DNA of 64,000 nt from Rhynchopus euleeides (GCA_963210315.1 OY723278.1:1302001-1366000); one strand, 5' to 3'; shown: positions 1 through 8,482, counted from the first letter of the stretch. Numbers and translations: made by a program. The notes: generated by a model not told the origin, from the sequence alone.

Positions 1-239
1 CCTCTTCGTCGTCCTAGGACTGTGGAGTTCAGCAACCAGGAGGATGCGGAACTGCTGTGAGCTGCACACTCTCTTGACACACCTGCACGTATCTGCGTTA
101 CACTCGTGGTAACCCCGAACCCTGTATTTATACAGGAGACTTCCATCTGGGACAGTTTCTGTTCCAGATGAGCTTTGACAGTGGTAGCCATCTTTGCTAT
201 GGAGCCATCGTCATTGCTATCGTCGTCACTCGGACCCAT
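1..239 (-). CDS. Possible partial ORF, unidentified, running off the left edge
   Basis: Read on the minus strand from an ATG at 239, the frame stays open for 79 codons to the window edge. The N-terminus is acidic and rich in Ser, Asp and Asn, and a Gln/Glu/Lys-containing segment follows. I recognise no domain. It is too short to exclude a chance open frame, although stops are absent here while they are frequent in the GC-rich palindromes just upstream (361-545). It could be the start of a transposase or host gene continuing outside the window. Confidence 0.22.
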   Translation of the reverse strand, partial: MGPSDDDSNDDGSIAKMATTVKAHLEQKLSQMEVSCINTGFGVTTSVTQIRAGVSRECAAHSSSASSWLLNSTVLGRRR

Positions 240-360
240 GAGCAGTGGATACAATTGGTGTGGAAGGAGAGGGTGCGGTTCTGGATCAGCAGGTCTGAAT
301 CTGAAACTGGGGACTGAAAGCCATAGGTCTGAGATGACCTCGGTCCAAGCGACCTGAGAC

Positions 361-545
361 TGAGAACCCCCGGGATTCCCGGCCGGGATTTCCCCGGGAT
401 CCCGGCCGGGATTTCAAAATCCCGGTCCCGGGCCCGGAATTTCCGGGCCCGGCCGGGGTTTCCCGGGATCCTGCCGGGGGGCAAACCGTGTTTTTCACCC
501 GGTACTGGTACCGGTACTCCGGTACCAGTACCGGTACCGTTGGTC
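361..545. repeat. Palindrome-word block (CCCGGGATCCCGG-like, then GGTACCGGTACC-like)
   Basis: This stretch is built from short self-complementary words: first variants of CCCGGGATTCCCGGCCGGG, then alternating GGTACC and CCGG units. Nearly every 8-12 bp is a palindrome, so the strand can fold in many registers. The same architecture with different words recurs at 2398-2512, 12053-12320, 13625-13912 and 15180-15445. From 608 to 690 a short unit containing GGGGACGCCCCC is repeated three times, just upstream of the OTU ORF. Confidence 0.7.
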
Positions 546-729
546 ACCTTGTCAGTAGTGACCCGCTGACCCGGGCCTCGACGCGAACGCAGGCGCGGCA
601 GAGCGCGGGGGACGCCCCCAGAGCTGTTCAGCAAGGCGAGGGGGGACGCCCCCAGAGCTGTCCCGCGAGGCGAGGGGGGACGCCCCCGGAGCAGCACACG
701 CCGCGACCGCCGACGGAGCCGCAGGCGCC

Positions 730-2163
730 ATGGCCGACGCCGATAGGGAGGGAAGGGAACAGGGGGGCGGGTTCTTTTCCCCCATGGGCAGGGCAGGGGG
801 TGGTGGGTCCGTTCCCCAGGGGGACGCAGTGGGCGGCTGGGCAGTACCCCCCCCAACGTGTGTGCCGGCGGCTAGAGCATCCTCCGGGTGGTTCTTCCTC
901 GCCCCCCTTGGCTTTTCCTCGCACCCTTTTTCCCCCAACTCCCCCTCCTCCTCCCCCAGGGGTGCACAGGCGTGTGGCGACCGGGCCGACTGCGCGTGTG
1001 ACGGGGCAGAGGTATCGCAGAGGGCGGCAGCCAAGGAGGCGCCGCAGGGTTCGACAACGCCGGGTCGTGGGGAGCGGGGGGTCGGCCTCGGGCCGGCGGC
1101 CATGCGTGGCGTGGCGGGTGGTGACGACGAGGCGATGGCGGACAGGGACTGGGAGGCGGTGGATGAGACGCTTCGACAGGTCCACGCCTACCGCGTCCCG
1201 AACCTGGCCGAAGGCGACTGCGGCTACTGGGCCCTCGGTTTCGAGGCGGAAGTGATCGCGGCGAAGCGCAAGGACCTGTCGAAGGCTGCGCTGGCCCTGC
1301 CAGGCCTCACGGTCTTCTTCGGAGGATGCAGAGCCTCGGCCCTCGCGTACGCGAACGCGATCCGGGAGGAAGGTTTGATGGACCACCTCTCCCTGCAGCT
1401 GGCGGCGACCCTGTGGGACCTCCATATCCTCGTAGTGCAGCCCGGTGACCACCGAGTGGTGTCGATTCGCCCCCCGCAGTTGACGGACCGCATGCTGCCC
1501 AGACACACACGGGTGGTAGCTCTGGCGGGGGAGCACTACGAGCAAGTGATGATCCCGAAGGACCAGCTCCCTGAACTACACCGCATGGCGCACAGGGCCT
1601 TTCTCACCACGGACACAGCCCGAGATCAGGCGGTATCCACCCCGGAGGGCATGGATGCGAGCACAGTGGAGGCGAAGGTGGTTCACGGGCACACGGACAC
1701 GGTGTACTGCCCACATGACAGCTGCCGCAGATCGCTGGTGCAGTCCGGGACCCCCATCCTCAAGTCCTCGATGCAGGCCCACCTCCAGGCACACCAGGAG
1801 CGAGGGGAGTCGGTGAGCCCAAGCGTCCTTCGCACCCTTGGGTACAAAGAGTGCGTGCGATGTGACAAGACGATAGGGCTCAAGTATCCGAGCTGTCTGT
1901 CCTGTCGCCGCGAGCTGGAGCCGGAGCCGCAGGCGATCGCCACAGGGGTCAGCGTACCAGCCACCGCCCTCCCTGAGGTTGACAAGGTGCGCGAGGAGCA
2001 CGTGAAGGTCTGGGAGACAGTGCCGGGCCCTCTGGTAGCGGCGTGGACGCGGGCGTTCTCCGATGCACTTCGCGAGGTGGCAGCGCGCAACACTGTGTCA
2101 GCGTGGACAGCGCTGCTGATGGCCCCATCGGTGTTGCTGCGAGGTGCGAGGATGGGAAACTAG
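730..2163 (+). CDS. OTU-like cysteine protease with C-terminal zinc fingers
   Basis: The open frame is 477 codons. An OTU-like domain spans about residues 150-280. The Asp-Cys pair lies in GDCGYWA (Asp163, Cys164) and the catalytic His in a GEHYEQV motif (His269), which is the order and spacing of the OTU peptidase family. After it comes a C2H2-type finger (residues about 327-355, CPHDSC followed by HLQAH) and a CxxC...CxxC ribbon near residues 375-395. The last 50 residues contain a W-x2-LL-x2-P-x2-LLR segment that resembles the linker before the reverse transcriptase in CRE/R2-like LINE polyproteins. I infer a truncated N-terminal half of such a retroelement ORF, since no RT follows. The first 120 residues are low complexity, and a pyrimidine tract ending in CAG at 959 could be a 3' splice site, so the true start may be the ATG at 1102. 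Confidence 0.6.
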   Translation: MADADREGREQGGGFFSPMGRAGGGGSVPQGDAVGGWAVPPPTCVPAARASSGWFFLAPLGFSSHPFSPNSPSSSPRGAQACGDRADCACDGAEVSQRAAAKEAPQGSTTPGRGERGVGLGPAAMRGVAGGDDEAMADRDWEAVDETLRQVHAYRVPNLAEGDCGYWALGFEAEVIAAKRKDLSKAALALPGLTVFFGGCRASALAYANAIREEGLMDHLSLQLAATLWDLHILVVQPGDHRVVSIRPPQLTDRMLPRHTRVVALAGEHYEQVMIPKDQLPELHRMAHRAFLTTDTARDQAVSTPEGMDASTVEAKVVHGHTDTVYCPHDSCRRSLVQSGTPILKSSMQAHLQAHQERGESVSPSVLRTLGYKECVRCDKTIGLKYPSCLSCRRELEPEPQAIATGVSVPATALPEVDKVREEHVKVWETVPGPLVAAWTRAFSDALREVAARNTVSAWTALLMAPSVLLRGARMGN

Positions 2164-2522
2164 CAGAGGGACTGGTGTAGCAGAAGGCCTCATATTTCGT
2201 AGTACGTTCGTAGTTGAAAACCCGTTTGGGGTGCCCATTTTTTGCCCCCTTTTGGGGCAGCTGGGGGGGGGGCCCTCGTCGTGGTTCTTCCCCATCGGCG
2301 ATCCCCTAGGAGGGACACAGTGTGATAGTCAGGGCCCTGGGGGATGTGCGCACGTCCGAACTGGCATTGTTGCTGACTGTAGTGGGGTAACTTGGACACC
2401 GACCGGCCGGTTGACCGGTCAGGAAGTAACCCGTTGACCGGCCATCTGACCGTTCACCGGCAGACCGGTGGCCGCGCCGGTTGACCGGCCATCTGCCCGC
2501 AAACCCGCACACAACGCGCGGT
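2164..2522. other. Gene-free stretch with a CCGGTTGACCGG palindromic block
   Basis: There is no convincing ORF. Positions 2225-2300 carry runs of T, G and C, and 2398-2512 contains repeated GACCGG/CCGGTC words (GACCGGCCGGTTGACCGGTC and variants), forming another palindrome-word block directly before the 31-bp minisatellite. Confidence 0.6.
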
Positions 2523-2931
2523 TTTCCACACCTCTACGAGGTTGCCCCGATATTTTCCACACCTCTACGAGGTTGCCCCGATATTTTCCACACCTCTACG
2601 AGGTTGCCCCGATATTTTCCACACCTCTGCGAGGTTGCCCCGATATTTTCCACACCTCTACGAGGTTGCCCCGATATTTTCCACACCTCTACGAGGTTGC
2701 CCCGACATTTTCCACACCTCTGCGAGGTTGCCCCGATATTTTCCACACCTCTGCGAGGTTGCCCCGACATTTTCCACACCTCTACGAGGTTGCCCCGATA
2801 CTTTCCACACCTCTCCGAGGTTGCCCCGATATTTTCCACACCTCTGCGAGGTTGCCCCGATACTTTCCACACCTCTGCGAGGTTGCCCCGATATTTTCCA
2901 CACCTCTACGAGGTTGCCCCGATATTTTCCA
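2523..2931. repeat. 31-bp minisatellite, about 13 copies
   Basis: The unit contains TTTTCCACACCTCTACGAGG followed by TTGCCCCGATA. Variants differ mainly at TCTACG/TCTGCG and GATAT/GACAT/GATAC. Because 31 is 1 modulo 3 and the unit has few stops, long open frames cross it on both strands; these are artefacts. The unit is unrelated in sequence to the 31-bp arrays after 23 kb despite having the same period. Confidence 0.95.
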
Positions 2932-3395
2932 CTTCTTCATAGATGTGTGCAGGTGGCCGTTGTGAATGGTTAGACAGGGGCTGGCCACCCCCAAATCGAA
3001 AAAAAACTTTTGTGAGAAAAAAGTCCACCACTCGAAAAAAATTTCCAATTTTTTTTTTCGGGGTTGTGGGAAACAACGAAACCCACGAACCCACTTTTTT
3101 CGAGAAAATATTTTTTCGGATTTTTCATTTTTTCCAGTTTTCGATTTCATTTTTCGGTGGTCCACACACGGTGGACTCCAGCGGGGGTAGGGTAACCCTT
3201 TTCGGGAGTCTCAACTAGGGGGAGTCCAACTCCCGCTAGGGGGAGTCTGACTCCCCCTAGCGGGAGTCTTTTCACCTATTTTCACTCATTTTTCCCATGA
3301 TACCTATGCAATGTGGCACTCGTCACTGAAGTACAGCCACACCAAACGAAACGGACGTTTCCACCCATCCCAGCTCGCAGACCTGATTCACAAAA
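2932..3395. other. AT-rich non-coding stretch and leader of the 3396 ORF
   Basis: Positions 2990-3165 are dominated by A and T homopolymers with no coding signal. From 3167 to 3268 lies the left copy of a direct repeat containing GGTGGACTCCAGCGGGGGTA and the palindrome-like words ACTCCCGCTAG and CTAGCGGGAGT. The remainder leads into the ORF at 3396. Confidence 0.5.
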
Positions 3396-4020
3396 ATGGG
3401 GAAGACGACAACGAAGCCGGCAGCGAAGCCGGCGGCAAAGTCGATTAAGAAGAAGAAGAGCGCAGAGAGTCCCGAGGCTGCGGAGGCGACGAACATTGTG
3501 CATGATTTTTGCACGGCCTTCCCTGTTAAAAAAGGGGGCAGTGTGCTGACACTGGGATCCATTAGAAGGCTCCTAGCAACGGTGTTGAGCAAGGAGCTCC
3601 ACCAGCACAGCACCCAGGTGGCCAACGCAATCATCGCCATGTCTTCCCTGACATGGATAAGTTCGCTGTCAGGGAAGTCGCAACGATGCGGAAGGAGGGC
3701 GCTCTCCGTCATATACAAGGTGGAGGCGAAGTATGGCAAGGTGCAGGATACAAACGTGTCGTCGGGGGCAGCCTGAAGCCGCGAATGATCGCGACACGGG
3801 CGAACGGCTTGGCACCGTGGGTCTGGATAGATGCTGGAGTTCGGCCGGGTGAAACCGGAAGTCGCAGCAAAATTTGCCCCCCCAGATTTCTTCCTCAAAC
3901 CCACCCGTGGGCTGATCCGGCCTTGCACGGTGGACTCCAGCGGGGGTAGGGTACCACTACCGGGTTTAACCCTTTTCGGGAGTCTCAACTAGGGGGAGTC
4001 CAACTCCCGCTAGCGGGAGT
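3167..4020. mobile_element. Small composite bounded by about 100-bp direct repeats
   Basis: A direct repeat occurs at 3167-3268 and 3925-4020. The copies share CACGGTGGACTCC, GGGAGTCTCAACTAGGGGGA and CTCCCGCTAG, and the right copy carries about 20 extra bases (around TACCACTACCGGG). The roughly 650 bp between them hold the lysine-rich ORF at 3396. The arrangement looks like a small LTR-like or cassette insertion. I could not identify a target duplication, so its mobility is an inference. Confidence 0.4.
3396..3776 (+). CDS. Small lysine-rich basic protein, unidentified, possibly frameshifted
   Basis: The 126-codon ORF begins with a Lys/Ala/Thr-rich tail (GKTTTKPAAKPAAKSIKKKK) like a histone or other DNA-binding tail. 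A helical segment containing TLGSIRRLLATVLSKELHQH follows, which could be histone-fold-like, although I cannot assign a family. From about 3653 another forward frame also looks protein-like (residues REVATMRKEGALRHIQGGG) and continues to about 3949. That suggests a one-base deletion near 3640 joined two parts of one older ORF. It lies between the direct repeats 3167-3268 and 3925-4020. Confidence 0.35.
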   Translation: MGKTTTKPAAKPAAKSIKKKKSAESPEAAEATNIVHDFCTAFPVKKGGSVLTLGSIRRLLATVLSKELHQHSTQVANAIIAMSSLTWISSLSGKSQRCGRRALSVIYKVEAKYGKVQDTNVSSGAA

Positions 4021-4356
4021 ATAGATCAGCAGTGGGCAACAATGAGGCGATGCGGGGGGCGAGGGCACCGATGCTCACTGTGCGACATCCCAGAAGAACG
4101 CTGGTATCAACAGGTGCATCGATACCCGCACCTGACTCTCTCTGAGATGAAAGAGGCTGGCTACCCCTCCCTCTTGGCAGGTGTGCTTCCCAATGCTGGC
4201 CACAGTGGGCCTGCTCACTAGTCGGAGTTCCCAAGGTTCCTGCCCCCCTCTCCCCTCGGTTCCATGCCATCTCTCCCCTTCTCTATTCGGTCACAGGAAT
4301 GTTGGCTTGCAGTCCGTATAATTCTTGGGTTTTACACACAACCCCCCACACCTCAG

Positions 4357-4443
4357 GTAACGACAAGCTCCAACTTACTTTCTCCCACGGACTGCGCAAA
4401 GCCTTTCTCTTTTTACACTTCAGAGAAGCAGTCCGTGGGAGAA
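4357..4443 (+). promoter_or_regulatory. Leader stem-loop and possible splice signals before gag
   Basis: A perfect 16-bp inverted repeat (TTCTCCCACGGACTGC at 4380-4395, complement at 4428-4443) encloses a 32-base loop just before the gag ATG at 4454. CAG|GTAACG at 4357 and a pyrimidine-rich TACACTTCAG ending at 4423 look like a short intron's donor and acceptor, and the acceptor would sit inside the loop. The same structure is present in copies 2 and 3 (near 36547 and 54468). Function is inferred. Confidence 0.45.
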
Positions 4444-4453
4444 CGCTCTTAAA

Positions 4454-5437
4454 ATGGAAGCGGTTACGCAGATGCTCGACAGGCTCCACCAGCGCGGAGT
4501 GACCGAGATTGTGTACGAGGTCAGAGCATCCCCACAGGATGGCGACGAAATTGGGGGAGAGTACTCTCGCCACGCGGGGGTGCTGCGCAAAAACGACGAC
4601 AACACGTACACCATCCTCTATACCCTGCCGTTAGAGGAACTCGATGAAGTCGAGCCCACGGGGTTGCAAGAATGCACCATCCCCGTGGTGGGGTTTGACT
4701 ACGCCAACCTCAGATCGGTGCATGAATACGCGAGGAAGCAGACCAAGGCACAACTCGACCTCATGAGAGAGTCGGTACTAGACCTCGCCAAGGCGGTCCG
4801 CGAAGGCGCCAAGCAGGCGGGGACTGGGGGGAAAGCGGGAGGTGAGGCCGGGGCGGCACAGGCGCAACCGGAGGGGAGCAGCCCCCCTGCCCAGGACCCC
4901 CCCAAGCTCCCGACAATCGGGAACCTGCAGTCGGCCCTCAGCCTGCCCAACATGAGGCCGGCTTGCGTCTCCCAGTGGCAGGACTTTTTGAAGGCAGGAG
5001 GGGTGGCAGCGGCGCGGGAGATGATCCGGGACCTGAGGCTGCAGTTCGGGACATCGAACAAGGTGACCCACCTGAGCACGTGGGTCGCCCTCGCGCAGGA
5101 GGCTGCTGAGCGGGGGTTCTGGTCCACCACCGTGACCCAGATGGGGAACCAGCTGCTGCACGAGCTGGTGGTGAATGAGGCGTGGAAACAACACAGGATC
5201 CCCCGGGCGCAGGTGGAGGCGGAGATGCGGACGGCCGACACGGAAGCATCCGCTGCTGACCGGGCCATCGCCAAGCTGGCGGGGCGTGCACGCACGACGA
5301 AGGGGGGAAAGGGGGGCAACGGTGGCCCTCCCCAGTCTTTTCCCCCCCCGAATCGGTATTCCCCCTACCCCCACCACACATTTCAGGGAAAGGGGGGAAA
5401 GGGGGGGAAACCCCGGGGCAACACCAACTGGAATTAA
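4454..5437 (+). CDS. gag: DIRS gag-like protein, copy 1
   Basis: The protein has 327 residues and starts at the first ATG after the leader hairpin. Its role as nucleocapsid is inferred from its position as first ORF of a DIRS element and from a C-terminal tail of Gly, Lys, Pro and Arg (about residues 280-327, with repeated GGKGG) suited to RNA binding. There is no CCHC zinc knuckle. Residues 110-155 form an Ala/Gly/Gln-rich linker. The frame ends in TAA at 5435, and the tyrosine recombinase follows in the same frame with no further stop. Compared with copies 2 and 3 it has Asp for Glu and Asp for Gly at two positions. Confidence 0.8.
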   Translation: MEAVTQMLDRLHQRGVTEIVYEVRASPQDGDEIGGEYSRHAGVLRKNDDNTYTILYTLPLEELDEVEPTGLQECTIPVVGFDYANLRSVHEYARKQTKAQLDLMRESVLDLAKAVREGAKQAGTGGKAGGEAGAAQAQPEGSSPPAQDPPKLPTIGNLQSALSLPNMRPACVSQWQDFLKAGGVAAAREMIRDLRLQFGTSNKVTHLSTWVALAQEAAERGFWSTTVTQMGNQLLHELVVNEAWKQHRIPRAQVEAEMRTADTEASAADRAIAKLAGRARTTKGGKGGNGGPPQSFPPPNRYSPYPHHTFQGKGGKGGKPRGNTNWN

Positions 5438-6526
5438 CACCGGCACTCGGCCAGGACATCATGCAGGCACTCGGCCAAATCACGGCACTCTGCCAAAAAC
5501 TGGGACAGGAAAGGCCCCCCCAACCCCCTACCCCCCCTCCCGCCCCCCCAGAACATCGTCCAGAACACTCTGTCGGAGGTGTACACGCAAGCTGCGCCGG
5601 CAAGGACCCGGGCCAGGGACGACCACACTCTGTGGGAAGCAAAGGAACGGCTGGAAGAAGTCATGAAAGAGAGCCTGGCGGAACGCACAATCTCCACCAG
5701 GGGTGGGCTATGGAAAAGACTGGAAAGTTGGTGTGTGACAGCAGACCTCTCCCTACCCCCCTCGGAAGATGCAGCAGTTCTGTTTCTGGCGGGAATGACC
5801 CACTTGACAACAAGCACAGTCAAAAATTATGCATCGGCAATAAACGCAGTCGGTCTGCAGCAGGGGAATTGGTCCCCGCTCCCCCTTCAGGGCTATGCCA
5901 ACGCACTGGCTCGTGCGACCCCCTTTTCCCCCCCGAAGCAAGCTGTCCCCGCAAAAAAGGCCGAAGTGACCCAGGCGGTGTTTGTTCTGTTCACAAGGGG
6001 GCACGAGGTGGAGGCGAACCTGTTGTTGTTTCTGTGGAAGACAGCCTGCCGCTACCGCGATGCGGCAGATCTCACGGTAAAGGATGTGAAACCCACAGCA
6101 TGTGGAACACGACTCGTGGTGGATTTTTACAGGTCAAAGGCAATCAAGACGACCCCATTTGTGGATCGCAGGTTCGCAGTTGCAGCGGGGGCGGGTTTGG
6201 AGCGTCTGATTGCGTTCGTGGTGGAGAAAAGACAGACATGCCCCTTGGAATCCCTTCTGTTCGGTGTCCCCCACTCCCAATTTCTGCGCCTTCTCCGCCA
6301 ATGCCCCAACTGCCAAGAGTGGACGCTTCATTCACCCCGACGGGGGGCCCTGCAATTTCTAGCCACACTGGCAGCCAACGGTATCCTCCCCCCCCAGGAC
6401 ATCCCCAGGATTGCCAGGCACAAAACCGCGAACCCCATTCTTCCCCCCACCACCATGAGATACCTCGCGAACGTGAACGAGGAGGTGGCCCTGGCCCTCT
6501 CCCCAGAGTGTTGTGCCCGTCTTTAA
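5438..6526 (+). CDS. DIRS tyrosine recombinase (integrase), copy 1
   Basis: It catalyses integration of a circular DNA intermediate by strand exchange through a Tyr-phosphate link. The catalytic set is visible: Arg at 6050 in CRYRD, a candidate Lys in the FYRSKAIK segment, His-x-x-Arg at 6329-6340 (HSPR), His at 6419 (RHK) and the nucleophile Tyr at 6461 (MRYL). The frame is open from the codon after the gag stop. The first ATG is only at 5663, which would trim helical N-terminal sequence, so stop readthrough, reinitiation at a non-ATG codon (GTG at 5579) or splicing seem possible. The coordinates given are stop to stop. Confidence 0.85.
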   Translation, partial: HRHSARTSCRHSAKSRHSAKNWDRKGPPNPLPPLPPPQNIVQNTLSEVYTQAAPARTRARDDHTLWEAKERLEEVMKESLAERTISTRGGLWKRLESWCVTADLSLPPSEDAAVLFLAGMTHLTTSTVKNYASAINAVGLQQGNWSPLPLQGYANALARATPFSPPKQAVPAKKAEVTQAVFVLFTRGHEVEANLLLFLWKTACRYRDAADLTVKDVKPTACGTRLVVDFYRSKAIKTTPFVDRRFAVAAGAGLERLIAFVVEKRQTCPLESLLFGVPHSQFLRLLRQCPNCQEWTLHSPRRGALQFLATLAANGILPPQDIPRIARHKTANPILPPTTMRYLANVNEEVALALSPECCARL

Positions 6527-8211
6527 CGGAACTTGGTGCCCCCCCCGAGCATAGTAGCCACTCCGGCATGGGAAAACGGGTGTCCAGGGGTTCCCTTCCA
6601 ACCCAAGAACAACTAAAAGCCCCGTTGCATTGCAAAAAAGTCCCTATTATTTCTATTCCTGAGGTACTTCGGATGGCCAAGGGGCCAGTGCGTGAAAGGA
6701 TCAGCACACTGCTGGACATGACAGCCAACCCCCAGGCCATGGCGCGGGAGGTCTCAGAGCAGAGCTGGACCCCGGCAACTGTGAAACCCAAGAGCCAGGC
6801 CTTTTCTTCTCGTTTTTCGGTGCAGCTGGAAGAGGCAGGGCTGGTGCGGAGAGCCCCGGACTTTGATTTTGGCAAGAGAAACCCTGTTCTGGCTATTTCC
6901 CCTTTCGTTGTCTTCGAAGAAAAGCAGGGGTATGGCCCACACGGGGGCCGACTGAGGCCCATCATGTGGACCAAAGACCACAACTCCCTCGCGGCAGCTT
7001 ATGGATACCGCTGCCAAGTTGTTTTCCCCACCTCCCCAACAGTGTTGTCCAGGGTGGAATGCGAGTGCGCCTCCCAAAGAGACCTAGCGGCTTCCTTTTT
7101 TCAGATCCCCATTCCCGAAGAGTCTCAGAAATACTTCACATACCGTGATGACAAGGGGGAGGCATACTGCCTGACCCGTTTGCCAATGGGGGCGTCGTGG
7201 TCCCCAGAGTTGATGCACCTGATCATGTATGCACTTTCCCACTGCTATCTCTCAACCCCCCCCACGGCGGTATTCTCTCCCTCCCCATCCACATCCACTC
7301 CGGAACTGTGCGTTGACGTGTATGTCGACAACGTGCGGTACGCGGGCACCTGGGAGCGTGTTCGGGAGGCAACGGCGGCGTTTGACGTGGCAGCGAGACG
7401 CGCCGGCGCGACGATATCTGAGGCGAGCGACGGTGACACGGAGTACGTCTTTCTCGGGTTCGGCTTCCACTGCCGTCGAGAGGTGGGCGTTGGGCCCAAG
7501 GTGGCGAGGAAGCTGAGGGCGGCGCGGGCGGACCTGATGGCTCAGGGCGAGACGAAGCCGAGGGTTAGGCGGTGCGACTTGGAATCCTTGGGTGGTCGTC
7601 TGGTGTGGGCCTCGCCCCTGGTGGTGCAGCCTCTGGGCAGGTTTATCGACGCCATCATCGCCCTGCGCCGCAACAGCAACGCATTGAACCGTGGTGCACA
7701 CCCGGACGAAGAAGTACAGCTCTCCGCGCAAACGACTGAGGCGGCGGTGCGTTGGATCGACGCTGCGCTCCAACCGAGGATGTACAAGGAGTTCACCGAG
7801 ATGAGCCGAGGCCGGGGGGTAGAGATCTGGTCGGATGCTTCGGTGACGGGGTGCGGTGTTGTGGTGTCAGCAGGCGGCGCTCTTCGATCGTTTGGGCGAC
7901 GCTGGACCTGGGAAGAGGCTGACGAACTGCCGGAGGAGCAGCGGTCGACGCGGATCGCGGTGCTTGAGGCACGTGCTGTGGTCTACGGCATGGAGGAGTG
8001 TGTCGGGGAGAACGCCTGGGGTGCCAACGTGAAGTGGTACCTTGACAACACCGCGGTGATCGGGGCGCTGCAGCGCGGGTATTCTCCGGCTCGGGCACTG
8101 AACAGAGAGGTGATGCGGATCCTGGGGCTGACGTCATCATATTTCACAGCGGTGCAATGGGCCTACATCAAATCACGGGATAACCCCGCAGACAAGCCGA
8201 GCCGGAGGTAG
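5461..8211 (+). CDS. DIRS reverse transcriptase and RNase H, copy 1
   Basis: The frame is open for 916 codons from the ATG at 5461. The recognisable protein occupies the part after the recombinase stop, and an ATG at 6568 would give 547 residues. On the 547 scale, RT motif A is DLAASFFQ (residue 172), motif B is LPMGASWSP (205) and motif C is YVDN (252), a variant of the usual YxDD. RNase H carries Asp423 (WSDAS), Glu467 (LEARA), Asp493 (YLDNT) and Asp538 (SRDNPAD), the full DEDD set. The first 369 codons overlap the recombinase in another frame and are Pro/Gly/Ser rich. They may be a passive open frame, but long RT/recombinase overlaps are known in DIRS-1-like elements. No methyltransferase domain is seen. 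Confidence 0.88.
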   Translation: MQALGQITALCQKLGQERPPQPPTPPPAPPEHRPEHSVGGVHASCAGKDPGQGRPHSVGSKGTAGRSHEREPGGTHNLHQGWAMEKTGKLVCDSRPLPTPLGRCSSSVSGGNDPLDNKHSQKLCIGNKRSRSAAGELVPAPPSGLCQRTGSCDPLFPPEASCPRKKGRSDPGGVCSVHKGARGGGEPVVVSVEDSLPLPRCGRSHGKGCETHSMWNTTRGGFLQVKGNQDDPICGSQVRSCSGGGFGASDCVRGGEKTDMPLGIPSVRCPPLPISAPSPPMPQLPRVDASFTPTGGPAISSHTGSQRYPPPPGHPQDCQAQNREPHSSPHHHEIPRERERGGGPGPLPRVLCPSLTELGAPPEHSSHSGMGKRVSRGSLPTQEQLKAPLHCKKVPIISIPEVLRMAKGPVRERISTLLDMTANPQAMAREVSEQSWTPATVKPKSQAFSSRFSVQLEEAGLVRRAPDFDFGKRNPVLAISPFVVFEEKQGYGPHGGRLRPIMWTKDHNSLAAAYGYRCQVVFPTSPTVLSRVECECASQRDLAASFFQIPIPEESQKYFTYRDDKGEAYCLTRLPMGASWSPELMHLIMYALSHCYLSTPPTAVFSPSPSTSTPELCVDVYVDNVRYAGTWERVREATAAFDVAARRAGATISEASDGDTEYVFLGFGFHCRREVGVGPKVARKLRAARADLMAQGETKPRVRRCDLESLGGRLVWASPLVVQPLGRFIDAIIALRRNSNALNRGAHPDEEVQLSAQTTEAAVRWIDAALQPRMYKEFTEMSRGRGVEIWSDASVTGCGVVVSAGGALRSFGRRWTWEEADELPEEQRSTRIAVLEARAVVYGMEECVGENAWGANVKWYLDNTAVIGALQRGYSPARALNREVMRILGLTSSYFTAVQWAYIKSRDNPADKPSRR

Positions 8212-8454
8212 CGCAGGGGTAGCGAAGGGGTGTCGTTCGGCGCTGATCGCGCGGCTCTTCCGCTGCGTCCTGCGGCGACCTGCGTCTTTGGTGACTTCAG
8301 CCGCGCGCTCAGCGTACCCCTGCGCTACGAACAGTAATGGTAACAGAAGATCGTGCTGCCCACTCCCCACTCCCCTCTCCACCACACTTGTAGGAAGGCT
8401 AAGTGCCAAGAGGGCAAGGCTTGCCCGGAATGTGTTGCTGCGTACACTTAGCCT
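8208..8454. repeat. Nested inverted repeats at the DIRS right end
   Basis: Two stem-forming pairs occur. GTAGCGCAGGGGTA (8208-8221, overlapping the RT stop) pairs perfectly with 8315-8328. AGGCTAAGTG (8396-8405) pairs with 8445-8454 and encloses a smaller GGCAAG/CTTGCC stem. Such folding near the terminus fits the circularisation step of DIRS elements. The same stems recur in copies 2 and 3 and partly in the mini-copy. Confidence 0.6.
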
Positions 8455-8482
8455 CCCTCACACAGGAACCGATGGGGAACTC

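Larger units (their letters stand above)
4197..8482 (+). mobile_element. DIRS-type retrotransposon, full-length copy 1 (4286 bp)
   Basis: The order is gag, tyrosine recombinase, RT/RNase H. The left end is TGGCCACAGTGGG and the right end is GATGGGGAACTC. Near the ends lie imperfect inverted repeats: GAGTTCCCAAGGTTCCTG at 4225-4242 against CAGGAACCGATGGGGAACTC at 8463-8482. There is no target duplication; the element splits a coding frame precisely after a C. It is the same length as copies 2 and 3 and differs from them at roughly a dozen bases that I could find by eye, so it is a young copy. All frames are intact. Confidence 0.92.

Noticed and set aside
197..856. 219-codon minus-strand ORF across the palindromic block
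   Set aside because: It is the translation of a palindrome-word block and GC-rich flank, with no domain.
5437..5438. Reassigned stop code (TAA read as an amino acid) to explain gag-recombinase continuity
   Set aside because: The hAT transposase and the recombinase themselves end naturally at TAA, so reassignment is not supported.
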